Below are positions 42,449-54,838 of a DNA stretch of 64,000 nucleotides, one piece after another. This stretch comes from Chloroflexota bacterium (GTDB lineage Bacteria; Chloroflexota; Anaerolineae; Anaerolineales; Villigracilaceae): assembly GCA_013388855.1 (NCBI GenBank), contig JACAEM010000016.1:225634-289633 (forward strand), written 5' to 3'. The notes under the pieces are model-generated. The model ran no database searches. It had not been told where the DNA came from and saw only the letters and a program-made list of their open reading frames with translations. Within the stretch, counting starts at the first letter, position 1. Each line of letters opens with the position of its first letter. The translations under genes and the position numbers were made by a program.

Positions 42449-43555
42449 CTAACCAACCGGCTGCGGGAAACCGCCAGCGGTTTTCAAAGCGGAGCGGATC
42501 ATCAGGTATTCGGTGATGTTTTCCGCAGTGATAAGTCCGACCAATTGCCCGCCGTGCGTGACAGGCAGGGTTTTTGAACCGGCTTCCTGTAAACGCATGA
42601 GAGCCATTTCGATCATTTCATAGGAATCCACTTCGGGCAGGTCACGGCGGACAAATTCCATCACCGGGGCGGACTGCCCGTGGCGAGTGAGCGCCAGCAT
42701 GAACGAGTCGCGGTCGAGGATACCGGCAACCTTTCCGTTCGCGTCCACCACCGGGAAGTCATGCTGGCTCCCGGCAAGGATGAGCCCGACCACCTGCGAC
42801 AGGTTATCGCGCGGGGAGAGTGTCTTGAAATCGGTCAGCATCGCGCGAGTGACCGGGATGCCGCTGATCGAGTTCTTCATTTGCACCATGCTGGCTTCCT
42901 GCGAAGCACCAATCCACACGAAGAAGGCGATGAAGAGCAGGAAGGGATTGCTGAACAAGCCGATGAACCCCAGCAGGAACGCCATACCCTGACCGATGTT
43001 GGCGGCGATTTGCGTGGCGCGGACATAATCCATGCGCATGGCAAGCAGCGCCCGAAGTACGCGTCCACCGTCCATGGGGAAGGCTGGGATCAAGTTGAAC
43101 AATACGAGCGAGATGTTCACCGTAATCAGGCGCTCGAGGAACGAGCCCGAAGCGACGGTCAGTTCATTCAACGGAACCAAGCTCTGGCTGAGGACAAGAT
43201 ACGCCAGCAATCCCGCGGCGATGAGCACGTTGACGGCGGGTCCCATCAAAGCGACCCACAATTCCTCGACAGGTTTTTCCGGCATACGTTCCAGCCGAGC
43301 CACCCCGCCGATTGGATAGAGTGTGATGTCGCGGGTCTTGATTCCATATTTGCGTGCCGTCAGCGCATGACCGTACTCATGCAGGACGACACAGGCGAAC
43401 AACGCCAGAATGAAGAAGATGCCGTTCAGCACTTCGCCCCAGTTCTGATGCTCCAGCCAGTGGCTGTAGCCCACCCAGCCGATGAGCAGGAGAAAGGTGG
43501 CATGGACGTATACGTCAATCCCTGCAAAACGACCCAATTTCCACTGCCATTTCAT
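42449..43555 (-). CDS. Site-2-type M50 zinc metalloprotease with CBS domains
   Basis: A 368-residue intramembrane protease. The HEYGH zinc motif (59-63) and NLIPAFPMDGGR (second zinc Asp) are complete. About six helices are followed by two CBS domains (about 235-360) that may sense adenosine nucleotides. It resembles the Rip/SpoIVFB-like group that cuts anti-sigma factors or other membrane proteins. It is transcribed towards the riboswitch-ATPase, with an independent promoter between. Confidence 0.9.
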   Translation of the reverse strand: MKWQWKLGRFAGIDVYVHATFLLLIGWVGYSHWLEHQNWGEVLNGIFFILALFACVVLHEYGHALTARKYGIKTRDITLYPIGGVARLERMPEKPVEELWVALMGPAVNVLIAAGLLAYLVLSQSLVPLNELTVASGSFLERLITVNISLVLFNLIPAFPMDGGRVLRALLAMRMDYVRATQIAANIGQGMAFLLGFIGLFSNPFLLFIAFFVWIGASQEASMVQMKNSISGIPVTRAMLTDFKTLSPRDNLSQVVGLILAGSQHDFPVVDANGKVAGILDRDSFMLALTRHGQSAPVMEFVRRDLPEVDSYEMIEMALMRLQEAGSKTLPVTHGGQLVGLITAENITEYLMIRSALKTAGGFPQPVG

Positions 43556-43748
43556 TTTCTCAACTCCATTTTTTTCTGAAACCCTTGTGGGGAATTATTT
43601 TTTCGATACTCGCATTCTACAGGCAATTTATTAGAAATTTGTTATAGAAATTCTCTCAAGGACTATCAGGTTGCCGAAATGGGGACCATGCCAGCCGTAC
43701 AGGCAAGTATTGTATAATTTGCCGACTCCACATCGAGGAAATGACTGC

Positions 43749-44129
43749 ATGAAATTTCAAATCGTCCATTCGATTCTCGCCGCTGTGATGCTGCTGTCGG
43801 CTTGTTCCACGCCGTCTGTTGTGCAAGCCACCCCCACGTTCGACCCGATGCAGGAACAAGGGTACGCTGTGTATAAATTGCGGTGTGCCCAATGCCATGC
43901 GCTCGACCCGGATGCCACTGTTATCGGTCCGTCGCTGGCGGGGATCGCCACCCGCGCAGAATCGCGCGTCCCCGGTTACGACGCGCGAGCCTACATCGAG
44001 ACATCCATTTTGTATCCAAAGGATTTCCTTGTGGACGGCTTCGCCGACACCATGCCCACCAACTTTGGCAAGGAACTGACCAGCGAAGAATTTGCCGCGG
44101 TCGTTGCTTTTCTGATGACCCAAAAATAA
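43749..44129 (+). CDS. Monoheme class I cytochrome c lipoprotein
   Basis: A 126-residue protein. The signal ends LLSAC, so it is a lipoprotein. Heme motif CAQCH and a likely Met ligand in DTMPTNFG. The ATG at 43749 has GAGGA about ten bases upstream. It lies 19 bp before the peroxidase-like fusion gene and is a plausible electron donor for it. Confidence 0.88.
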   Translation: MKFQIVHSILAAVMLLSACSTPSVVQATPTFDPMQEQGYAVYKLRCAQCHALDPDATVIGPSLAGIATRAESRVPGYDARAYIETSILYPKDFLVDGFADTMPTNFGKELTSEEFAAVVAFLMTQK

Positions 44130-44148
44130 CGGGACCAACGGAGCAGAC

Positions 44149-46377
44149 ATGAAAACCTGGATAAAACGCATCTTCCAAAGCCTGGGCGTGCTCGCGCTCG
44201 TCGGCATTCTCTACGCCGCATTTGCCCCTCTGCCCTACGGGGAGGTCCTGCCGAAGGAGGAGTGGGGAGCAGGCGCCAGCGGCGTACTCCCAGCTTACAG
44301 CGGATTGCAACGGGAGTTCCCAGCACTCAATGGCGAGACCACCCCCGAAAAGGCTGAACTTGGGCGCATATTGTTCTTCGATCCCATCCTTTCGAAAAAT
44401 CACGACATTTCCTGCGCCACCTGCCATAATCCCAGTCTTGGCTTCAGCGATGGGATACAAAATGCCGTCGGTTCAGACGGCGTCCAGTTACCGCGGAATA
44501 CACCCGGCTTGTGGAACGTGGGGTATGCGACAAATTTCTTCTGGGATGGGCGCGCTGAATCCCTTGAACAACAGATGCTTACTCCTCTTCTTGCCGAAAA
44601 TGAGATGGGGAACAAACCCGAGGACCTCGAGGCGCGTTTGAAGGGAATTCCTGCTTATGTTGACCTCTTCGACAGCGTTTATGGCAGGGGAGCGGACTCG
44701 ATCACGATGGCGACCATCCAGGATGCCATCGCCGCTTTCGAGCGGGCAATCATTTCCCGGAACAGCCCATTTGACCGGTATGCCGCCGGGGAATTCAACG
44801 CGCTCACCGCACAACAGCGCCGCGGCTTGAACCTCTTCCGTTCGGCGGCGACGCGCTGTTTCGAATGTCATGCCGCGCCGACCTTCGGCAACGATAATTT
44901 CTTCGTGACCGGCGTCCCCGATCTGCCAGGGAGGGAGCATGATACCGGGCGCGGTGATGTGGCTGGCGGCGGCAAGGATGGGGCATTCAAGGCGCCCACT
45001 CTGCGAAACATCGCGCTCAGCGCGCCGTACATGCATAACGGCGCCTTCTGGACGCTCGAGGAGGTGATCGATTTCTATGCCAAAGGCGGCGGGCGCGACC
45101 GGGGAATCGAAGTAGATCGGCAGATTGTCCCGTTTGAGTTGAGCGCGCAGGAAAAGGAGGATTTGATTGCGTTTCTCTACGCGCTGACCGACGAGAGCGC
45201 CATGCCGGAGATCCCGCAATCTGTGCCATCCGGCTTGCCAGTGGTGGAGCCAATTGCGAATCCGGCGCGCGAAGTCGTCCGGCAGTATAACGTTTCCATC
45301 ACGGAATCGGGCACCCCTGCGCATGAACCGACGGTCGTCCGCGTGGGGCCGAACGAAACGATCCAGCAGGCGGTGGACCGGTCGGGTCCCGGCGATACGA
45401 TCGAGGTTCCGTATGGCATTTATCATGAAGCCGTGGTGCTCGATTGGAGCGATGTGAAATTGATCGGCGTCCCCAACGAGAAGGGCGAGTGGCCTGTGCT
45501 CGACGGGGAGGGCACGCGCTCGGATGGGGTCATTGCGTCGGGGAATAACTTCGAGATGGCGTTCTTCGCCGTGAAGAATTACACATCGAACGGCGTGCTG
45601 GTGGAGGGTTCGACGGGCGTATATCTGCATGACATGTATATCGAAAACACGGGCGTCTATGGCGTGTACCCTGTGCGATGCACCGATGTGTTGATCGAGC
45701 GAATCGAAGCGACATTGATGAACGATGCCGCAGTGTATGCCGGGAAATCCGAGAATGTGGTCATCCGCGAGACGGAGACCTACGGTAATGTGATCGGCGT
45801 CGAACTGGAAAACACCGTCAATGGTGAAGTGTATAACAATTATGCGCACGATAACACCGTGGGGATTTTCATCGACCTTCTGCCGCAACTGCCCTCGAAG
45901 GTATCGTTGTACACAAAGGTGTATGACAATCGTGTTGAAAATAATAATGGGGAGAATTTCGCCAGACCGGGTTCCTCTCCGGCGCTCATCCCGCCCGGGA
46001 CGGGAATGCTCATCCTTGCCGCGGACCATGTGGAAATTTATAACAACACGATCAAGGGGAATAAAAGCGGCGGGTTGGCGGTCTTTAACCTGACCGTCGG
46101 GTTCTCGACAAACGAGATCGATGTGGATCCAAACCCGGAATATGTCCACGCTCATAACAACACTTATGAAAACAACGGCTATGATGCCGATCCGTTCGTG
46201 CAGAAGATGCTCGGGCGCGGCTTCGATATCATCTGGGATGTCAGCGGCGCGGGCAATCATTTCGACGAGCAGGCGTCGTCTTCCTTCCCGCCCGTGCTGC
46301 CAAAGAAGAGTTGGCCCCAGCCGTTCTACAATTTGTATTGGCGGTTGATGAATTTTGTGGTCAAAGCTGCCAGTTAG
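44149..46377 (+). CDS. Diheme cytochrome c peroxidase/MauG-like domain fused to a parallel beta-helix
   Basis: A 742-residue exported protein. An N-terminal helix (11-27) is followed by a CcpA/MauG-type domain (about 55-350) with heme sites CATCH (89-93) and CFECH (237-241), the conserved NFFWDGRAESLE and PYMHNG (Met295). From about 390 to 690 there are repeated right-handed beta-helix rungs of the NosD/pectate-lyase type (VIRETETYGNVIGVELENT, EIYNNTIKGNKSGG). The join is in frame through a Pro-rich linker. MauG-like enzymes oxidise proteins or reduce H2O2; the beta-helix suggests a polysaccharide or surface target. Expressed with the monoheme gene upstream. Confidence 0.85.
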   Translation: MKTWIKRIFQSLGVLALVGILYAAFAPLPYGEVLPKEEWGAGASGVLPAYSGLQREFPALNGETTPEKAELGRILFFDPILSKNHDISCATCHNPSLGFSDGIQNAVGSDGVQLPRNTPGLWNVGYATNFFWDGRAESLEQQMLTPLLAENEMGNKPEDLEARLKGIPAYVDLFDSVYGRGADSITMATIQDAIAAFERAIISRNSPFDRYAAGEFNALTAQQRRGLNLFRSAATRCFECHAAPTFGNDNFFVTGVPDLPGREHDTGRGDVAGGGKDGAFKAPTLRNIALSAPYMHNGAFWTLEEVIDFYAKGGGRDRGIEVDRQIVPFELSAQEKEDLIAFLYALTDESAMPEIPQSVPSGLPVVEPIANPAREVVRQYNVSITESGTPAHEPTVVRVGPNETIQQAVDRSGPGDTIEVPYGIYHEAVVLDWSDVKLIGVPNEKGEWPVLDGEGTRSDGVIASGNNFEMAFFAVKNYTSNGVLVEGSTGVYLHDMYIENTGVYGVYPVRCTDVLIERIEATLMNDAAVYAGKSENVVIRETETYGNVIGVELENTVNGEVYNNYAHDNTVGIFIDLLPQLPSKVSLYTKVYDNRVENNNGENFARPGSSPALIPPGTGMLILAADHVEIYNNTIKGNKSGGLAVFNLTVGFSTNEIDVDPNPEYVHAHNNTYENNGYDADPFVQKMLGRGFDIIWDVSGAGNHFDEQASSSFPPVLPKKSWPQPFYNLYWRLMNFVVKAAS

Positions 46378-46459
46378 TCCACCAGAAATGGAAAACATAT
46401 GACCGGGTTTCAAAATAGCCTGGTCTTTTGTTTATAATCCCTACGGGAAACGAGGCGCC

Positions 46460-47002
46460 ATGCACAGACTTTTATCCGTCCTGTCCGAGGAAGACATCCT
46501 GCCCGAACTGCGTGATACCCCAGTGGGGCTTTTATTGGAATATCACAATCTCAACCGGGAGTATGAAATCTACACACAAGCCCAATTGCTTGTCGGCATG
46601 TGCATGGACAACCGCAAACATTTGCACATTCCCGATAACTTTGCCTTCATCATCCGTGCAGGTGGGGCGAATCTGCGGTACAGCGAGTTCAAGGTCTCGT
46701 ATGCCATCGCGGTCGGAGGCGTGACAAGCATTGCCCTGATCGGTCATAATCAGTGTGGGATGGTCAATCTGGTTGCGCGCCGGGAACTATTCATCAAGGG
46801 GCTGGTCGAGAACGCCGGTTGGGAGCGAGACCTGGCGGAGCAACATTTCATGAACTTCGCCCCCATGTTTGAGATCGGCAACGAAATAGATTTTGTACTC
46901 AGTGAAGCCAAACGATTGAGGATACGCTACCCAAAGATACAAGTAACCCCGCTGTTATATAAAGTGGAAGATAACTTGTTGTACCAGATAAGGGAAAACT
47001 GA
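46460..47002 (+). CDS. Beta-class carbonic anhydrase
   Basis: A 180-residue enzyme for CO2/HCO3- interconversion. Zinc and dyad residues are in CMDNR (Cys48, Asp50, Arg52) and HNQC (His96, Cys99). The remaining fold pattern (FIIRAGGANLRYSEFKVSYA) is normal for the small beta class. It stands alone between the peroxidase fusion and a terminator. The SulP transporter at 49378-51039 could supply bicarbonate, a common functional pairing. Confidence 0.88.
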   Translation: MHRLLSVLSEEDILPELRDTPVGLLLEYHNLNREYEIYTQAQLLVGMCMDNRKHLHIPDNFAFIIRAGGANLRYSEFKVSYAIAVGGVTSIALIGHNQCGMVNLVARRELFIKGLVENAGWERDLAEQHFMNFAPMFEIGNEIDFVLSEAKRLRIRYPKIQVTPLLYKVEDNLLYQIREN

Positions 47003-47010
47003 CATAATCA

Positions 47011-47040
47011 AAAGAGCGCCAGCAAGTAGCTGGCGCTCCT
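47011..47040. terminator. Bidirectional terminator
   Basis: A perfect 10-bp stem GAGCGCCAGC/GCTGGCGCTC (47014-47023 with 47029-47038) with A-rich and T-rich flanks, between the convergent carbonic anhydrase and oxoamine synthase genes. Confidence 0.85.
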
Positions 47041-47065
47041 CACTATCTGTTTTCCATTCATTACC

Positions 47066-48277
47066 CTACTTGATGATCCCCAGTTTCTTCCCGGCTTCAC
47101 CAATGACATCCATGGCGCGTTCGATTTCGCTCGGCTCGTGCGCGGCCGTGACGGTGGCGCGCAGGCGGGCAAGCCCCTCCGGCACGGCGGGCGAAACGAC
47201 TGGCAGCACGAATACGTCATGATGTTGTGCTTCACGAGTCATTGCGAAAGCCATATCATCTTCACCGCACAGGACCGGAACGATGGCGGTTTCGGTCAGC
47301 ATGGTATCGAAGCCCATGCCTTTCAGCCCGCCGATGAATTGTTTGGTGTTTTCGTTCAGCCGTTCGATGCGCCAGGGCTCATCCAGAATCACCTTGAACG
47401 CTTCGTTCGCGGCGGCGGCTTGCGCGGGCGGTAATGCAGCCGAGAAAATATAGGCGCGGCTGGCATGACGCAAATATGTAATGATATCCTTGTTTGCAGC
47501 GACATAGCCGCCCACGGAGGGGATGGTCTTGCTCAATGTTCCCATCTTAATATCAATTGAGCCGTACATGTCGAAATGTTCTTCGATACCGGTGCCGGTC
47601 TTGCCAAGCACTCCGACAGAGTGCGCCTCATCGATCATCAGCCAGGCATTGTACTTTTTGCACAAGGCCACCATCGCCGGCAGGTTGATAATATCGCCGT
47701 CCATACTGAAAACGGAATCGGCAATGACCAGTTTCGCCACATCGGGCGGGGCATTTTTCAACAAACCTTCGAGATGTGCCATGTCATTGTGGCGAAAACG
47801 GCGAAATTCCGCGCCGGACATCAAGCACCCGTCCACGATGGAGGCGTGGTTCAATTTATCCGAAAAGACATAATCGCCGCGCCCCATCAGCGTGGAGACA
47901 ACCGTCAGATTGGTGGCATATCCCGAAGAATACGTGATTGCCGCTTCGGTATGCTTGAAGTTTGCAATGGTCTCTTCAAGTTCGGTATGAATGGTCAATG
48001 TCCCCGCCAGCGAGCGGACTCCGTTTGTGCCCGTACCAAATTGGTCCACTGCCCTCTTGGCAGCCTCATTAATACGCGGATGACCGACCAACCCCAGGTA
48101 GCTGTAGGAAGCGTACATACCCATCTCTCTACCCCGCACGCGCACGCGCATTCCGGGCAGGAGTTCCTCAATGGGCTGGTTATAAAAATAAAGATCGTTC
48201 GCCTTCACGTACGAGACGCGATCCGTAAATGCCTTGATGCGGCGGGTTACAGCATCGTCAGTGGTGTGCAAATCCAT
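47066..48277 (-). CDS. Alpha-oxoamine synthase (KBL/BioF/serine palmitoyltransferase family)
   Basis: A 403-residue PLP enzyme joining an acyl-CoA with an amino acid. Motifs: THTELEE-like dimer region, DEAHSVGVLG (PLP ring and Asp) and GTLSKTIPSVGGY with the Schiff-base Lys. Sequence alone does not separate 2-amino-3-ketobutyrate CoA ligase, BioF or a sphingolipid-type synthase. It starts 53 bp after the Gfo/Idh/MocA gene on the same strand. Confidence 0.85.
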   Translation of the reverse strand: MDLHTTDDAVTRRIKAFTDRVSYVKANDLYFYNQPIEELLPGMRVRVRGREMGMYASYSYLGLVGHPRINEAAKRAVDQFGTGTNGVRSLAGTLTIHTELEETIANFKHTEAAITYSSGYATNLTVVSTLMGRGDYVFSDKLNHASIVDGCLMSGAEFRRFRHNDMAHLEGLLKNAPPDVAKLVIADSVFSMDGDIINLPAMVALCKKYNAWLMIDEAHSVGVLGKTGTGIEEHFDMYGSIDIKMGTLSKTIPSVGGYVAANKDIITYLRHASRAYIFSAALPPAQAAAANEAFKVILDEPWRIERLNENTKQFIGGLKGMGFDTMLTETAIVPVLCGEDDMAFAMTREAQHHDVFVLPVVSPAVPEGLARLRATVTAAHEPSEIERAMDVIGEAGKKLGIIK

Positions 48278-48330
48278 AAGCAGAAGCCTCCGAAAAAGAT
48301 AGACGCAAGTTTACCAGAGACTTCGGATGT

Positions 48331-49326
48331 TTAGAAATTCCCGGCATCGGGTTTTACAGGCATTCCTGTACGCGCCGACTCCAGAAATGCACGGATCACT
48401 GCGACATTGGCGCGGCTCTCCTCCAGCGAGACGCGTGGTCTCTTGCCAAGCAGGATGGCATCTGCCATATCCTCCACCTCCCCAATGTACAACTCCTGCC
48501 CCTTGACCTTGATGGTTTCGGTCTTGTCGCCGCGCGTCAGGTAGATCGTCTCCTTTTCGCCGGGCTTGAACGGATGCGGGATGTTCAGCGTCCCCTCAGT
48601 GCCGACGACTTCCATGAAGGCGTGGAAAGGGATGACGAAACTCGAATCGAATTGCGCGATGACGCCGTTTCCGAAGCGCATTTGCCCGGCGAATGTCTCG
48701 TCGATTCCGGTCGAACCTATGACCTGCCAGCCAAACACCTCGAGCGGCTCCTCCCCGACGACGGTACGCGCGTAACTGATGGGATAACAGCCCACATCCC
48801 AAATGCTCCCGCCGCCCCATTCGGGTTTCAGGCGCACGTCGCCCTCACGAGTGAGGACAAAGGTGAAAGAACCGCGAATCAGTTTCAAAGTCCCGAGCGA
48901 ACCGCTTTGGACGATCTCCTGCACTTTCAGCGTCTGCGGATGGTGGCGGTACATGAACGCCTCCGCCACCATGCGTCCATGTTTGCGCGCCGCCTCGCGG
49001 ATGGCATCCACCTCCTCCACGCTCAGGGCAAGCGGTTTTTCGCACAACACATGCTTGCCCGCCTGCACGGCTTTGATCGTCCATTCGGCGTGCAGGTGAT
49101 TGGGAAGCGGATTGTAGATGACGTCAATTTCAGGGTCGGCGAGCAGCGCCTCATACGAGCCATAGGCGCGCGGAATCTTCTTTTCCTTGGCGTAGGCGTC
49201 GGCGGTTGCCTGCGAGCGCGAAGCCACCGCCAGCAGTTTGTTGCGCCGCGAAACCTGCAGCGGCGGGATGAGCGCGCGGTTGATGCGCGCCGTGGAAAGC
49301 AAACCCCAGTTCAGCACTTTGGACAT
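48331..49326 (-). CDS. Gfo/Idh/MocA-family NAD(P)-dependent oxidoreductase
   Basis: A 331-residue dehydrogenase. The N-terminal Rossmann fold (WGLLSTARINRALIP) has a Ser in place of the usual second Gly. EKPLALSVEE is the conserved Lys-Pro element, and the C-terminal half is the family alpha/beta domain. A sugar or polyol is the typical substrate; the true one is unknown. AAGGAG lies five bases before ATG. Confidence 0.88.
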   Translation of the reverse strand: MSKVLNWGLLSTARINRALIPPLQVSRRNKLLAVASRSQATADAYAKEKKIPRAYGSYEALLADPEIDVIYNPLPNHLHAEWTIKAVQAGKHVLCEKPLALSVEEVDAIREAARKHGRMVAEAFMYRHHPQTLKVQEIVQSGSLGTLKLIRGSFTFVLTREGDVRLKPEWGGGSIWDVGCYPISYARTVVGEEPLEVFGWQVIGSTGIDETFAGQMRFGNGVIAQFDSSFVIPFHAFMEVVGTEGTLNIPHPFKPGEKETIYLTRGDKTETIKVKGQELYIGEVEDMADAILLGKRPRVSLEESRANVAVIRAFLESARTGMPVKPDAGNF

Positions 49327-49342
49327 AACGCTCCTTTACAAA

Positions 49343-49376
49343 AAGACAGTCGTCTGAGACGACTGTCTTCTATCTT
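49343..49376 (-). terminator. Terminator of the SulP gene
   Basis: An 11-bp stem (49343-49353 with 49359-49369) with a 5-nt loop; on the minus strand it is followed by TCTTTTTGT. It separates the SulP gene from the oxidoreductase gene. Confidence 0.82.
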
Positions 49377-49377
49377 A

Positions 49378-51039
49378 TCACTCCTGCGGACAAAACTTAC
49401 AGCCGCGCCTCTCCGCCTCGACGATTGCCTGGTCGCTGGACCAGAAGAAGTTTTCCTCGCCGATGTGTTCCACCAGCCCGCCGCGTTTCATCATGGTATA
49501 GGCGTTGTCGTGGACGCCCGCAAACATGAGCGTGCCGCCCTGCTTTTCGAGTCGTTCATCGAGGCGGTGAATGGCTTCCAAGCCAGCCGTGTCAATCAGC
49601 GGCACGCCGCGCATGGAGAGGATGAGGGCGTGCGTATCGCCCAGGTTTTGGAAGGCTTCGTTGAACTGTCCCACCGCCGCAAAGAAGAGCGGACCGGTGA
49701 GGAAAGCCACCTTCACATGTTTGCATTTGCCGGGCGTTTCGATGCCCTTTTGCCGCAGGCGTTCCACGTCCACTTCCTGCACTTCGATATCGAGCGTGGC
49801 GATTTTGTTCAGGAACACCGCGCCCGCCAAGAACGAGCCGATGAGGATGGCTTGCGTCAGGTCGAGGGTGATGGTGGCAAGCATGGTGATGGTAAAGGCG
49901 ATCATGTCCGTCTTGAAGCGCTTGCCAAAGATGAAGCGGATGGCGTGCCATTCGTTCATGCGGACGGCGGTCACCATCAGCACGCCCGCCAGCGCGGCGA
50001 GCGGAATGCGCGCCATGAAAGGAGCGAGCAGGAACATGGAGAGCAGCAACCCGACGGCGTGAATGACGCTGACAAGGCGCGTCTGCCCGCCCGATTTGAT
50101 GCCCACACTCGAACGGGCAATCGCGGCAGTGGCAGGCACGCCGCCGAAGAACGGGATGAGCATGTTGCCCACGCCCTGAGCGATGAGTTCCTGATTGGCT
50201 TGCAGGCGGATGCCGGTCATGTTCGAGGCGACCGCGCCGCACAGCAAAGATTCCACCGCGCCGAGGGCAGTGATGGTCAATGTGGGGGCGATGAAGTCCG
50301 GCAGGTTTGCCCAGGGGATGTGAGTCAGGCTGAGGCGGTCGGCGAGGAAGAGCGTGCGGGGAATCTCGCCGATGGTTGCCACCGACCAGTTCAAAGTCGA
50401 GGAAAGAAGCGTGGCGAGGATGATGCCGAGCAGCGAAGCCGGGAAGCGCGCGTTCCATTTGGGGGGCCAGAAGACCATCGTCCCAATCACCAATAAACCG
50501 ATGACAACCGCCTGGAGGTTGGGCGCAAATCCGCCGTGAAAGTAGCCGAGCAGTTTTTGCGCGGCGGTTTCGGCGGCTTCAGTTTTGACGCCGAGGAAGT
50601 TGTCAATCTGCCCGATGAAGATGATGAGGGCGATGCCCGAAGTGAAGCCGCTGATGACGGCGGAGGGGATGAAGGCGATGAAGCGGCCCAGCCGCATGAG
50701 ACCGATGAGCAGCAGGAGCAGACCGGAGAAAAGCCCGGCAATCCAAATGCCCTCCAGCCCGTAGCGGTTGGCAAGGACGATCAGCACGGCAGACATGGCG
50801 CCGGTCGGTCCGCTGATTTGGTAGGGCGCGCCCGAAAGGAAGCCCATCACAAAGCCCGCCACGATGGCGGTGACGAGACCGGCCGCGGCGGTGGCGCCCG
50901 AAGCGACGCCGAAGGCGAGCGCGAGCGGCAGGGCAACTGCGGCTACGGTGAGACCGGCCAGCAGGTCCTGCTGAAACTTGGCAAGCGAATAGCCAGTGAA
51001 CTCGTCTTTGTAGAGACGAGCCAAAGAACGACGAGGCAT
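49378..51039 (-). CDS. SulP-family anion transporter with STAS domain
   Basis: A 553-residue permease. About twelve helices include the signature region SGPTGAMSAVLIVL and GGVPATAAIARSSVGIKSGG. A STAS domain (about 425-540) has the FFAAVGQFNEAF and LIDTAGLEAIHRL phosphosite-type loop. Substrate may be sulfate or bicarbonate. The promoter region contains the MITE-like element. Confidence 0.9.
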   Translation of the reverse strand: MPRRSLARLYKDEFTGYSLAKFQQDLLAGLTVAAVALPLALAFGVASGATAAAGLVTAIVAGFVMGFLSGAPYQISGPTGAMSAVLIVLANRYGLEGIWIAGLFSGLLLLLIGLMRLGRFIAFIPSAVISGFTSGIALIIFIGQIDNFLGVKTEAAETAAQKLLGYFHGGFAPNLQAVVIGLLVIGTMVFWPPKWNARFPASLLGIILATLLSSTLNWSVATIGEIPRTLFLADRLSLTHIPWANLPDFIAPTLTITALGAVESLLCGAVASNMTGIRLQANQELIAQGVGNMLIPFFGGVPATAAIARSSVGIKSGGQTRLVSVIHAVGLLLSMFLLAPFMARIPLAALAGVLMVTAVRMNEWHAIRFIFGKRFKTDMIAFTITMLATITLDLTQAILIGSFLAGAVFLNKIATLDIEVQEVDVERLRQKGIETPGKCKHVKVAFLTGPLFFAAVGQFNEAFQNLGDTHALILSMRGVPLIDTAGLEAIHRLDERLEKQGGTLMFAGVHDNAYTMMKRGGLVEHIGEENFFWSSDQAIVEAERRGCKFCPQE

Positions 51040-51162
51040 AGGTTATTCTCCCAAAAATAGAATTTTCACAAAGGCATCGTGCTCCCCCAAGGCGTCCTTT
51101 GTGTCAGAATGGGCGGTATTTTACCATAACAGCCTGGGAGGGATGGCGTTTTGATTTCCATT

Positions 51163-51322
51163 GTGTGCACGCAAACCATGTCAGGCGCTCCGCACGGGGA
51201 TGAACCCCCGTGCTATTCGTGCGAAGTCCCGCCTTGGCGGGACTAGTCCGTTTGAGCGGACTTTGTAATGATAGCCTGACGGCTTGTCGTCGGGCGGGCA
51301 TTGACAACCTTTACGTGCACAC
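51163..51322. mobile_element. MITE-like non-coding element with TIRs and 8-bp target duplication
   Basis: Terminal inverted repeats GTGTGCACG (51163-51171) and CGTGCACAC (51314-51322), extending imperfectly inward (AAA and TGTCA shared), are flanked directly by TTTCCATT on both sides (51155-51162 and 51323-51330). Inside are four hairpins: GCACGGGG (51192-51213), GTCCCGCC (51226-51243), AGTCCG (51245-51262) and GCCTGACG (51274-51295). There is no coding capacity, so mobilisation would need a transposase elsewhere. Confidence 0.75.
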
Positions 51323-51359
51323 TTTCCATTGGATTGGTTTTCTCAAAATGCAAAAAACA

Positions 51360-51425
51360 GCCACAGATTCCACGGATTATCGCGGATTGAGACTTGAATC
51401 TGTGAAAATCCGTGACATCTGTGGC
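51360..51425. repeat. 66-bp palindromic repeat
   Basis: GCCACAGAT-TC-CACGGATT at the left pairs with AATCCGTG-AC-ATCTGTGGC at the right. That gives 19-nt arms with a 2-nt internal mismatch, around an AATCTGTG-containing loop. It resembles dispersed intergenic repeats of large bacterial genomes. Confidence 0.7.
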
Positions 51426-51449
51426 AAGAATTCTGCCATCCCTTCGGGA

Positions 51450-54727
<3,278 letters not shown>

Positions 54728-54838
54728 AATTCACCCGAAAAATTGAGATAAGAGGGAGTATATCATTTGCGCCAACCTTGAAGATCGTCCGCCAGCGAGT
54801 GCCTCGCAATGACGGTTAATTGAAGTTATACTACTCCC

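Larger units (their letters stand above)
51040..51449. other. Intergenic region carrying repeats
   Basis: This 410-bp gap between ligA and the SulP gene contains no gene. It is largely made of the 160-bp MITE-like element (51163-51322) and a 66-bp hairpin repeat (51360-51425). The start of the SulP gene has GGGAG seven or so bases upstream. Confidence 0.6.

Noticed and set aside
44488..46413. Long open frame of 641 codons on the minus strand
   Set aside because: Antisense to the peroxidase/beta-helix gene, without recognisable domains.
48574..50496. Long open frame of 640 codons on the plus strand
   Set aside because: Antisense to the Gfo/Idh/MocA and SulP genes; composition rich in Arg/His/Ala typical of GC-rich shadows.
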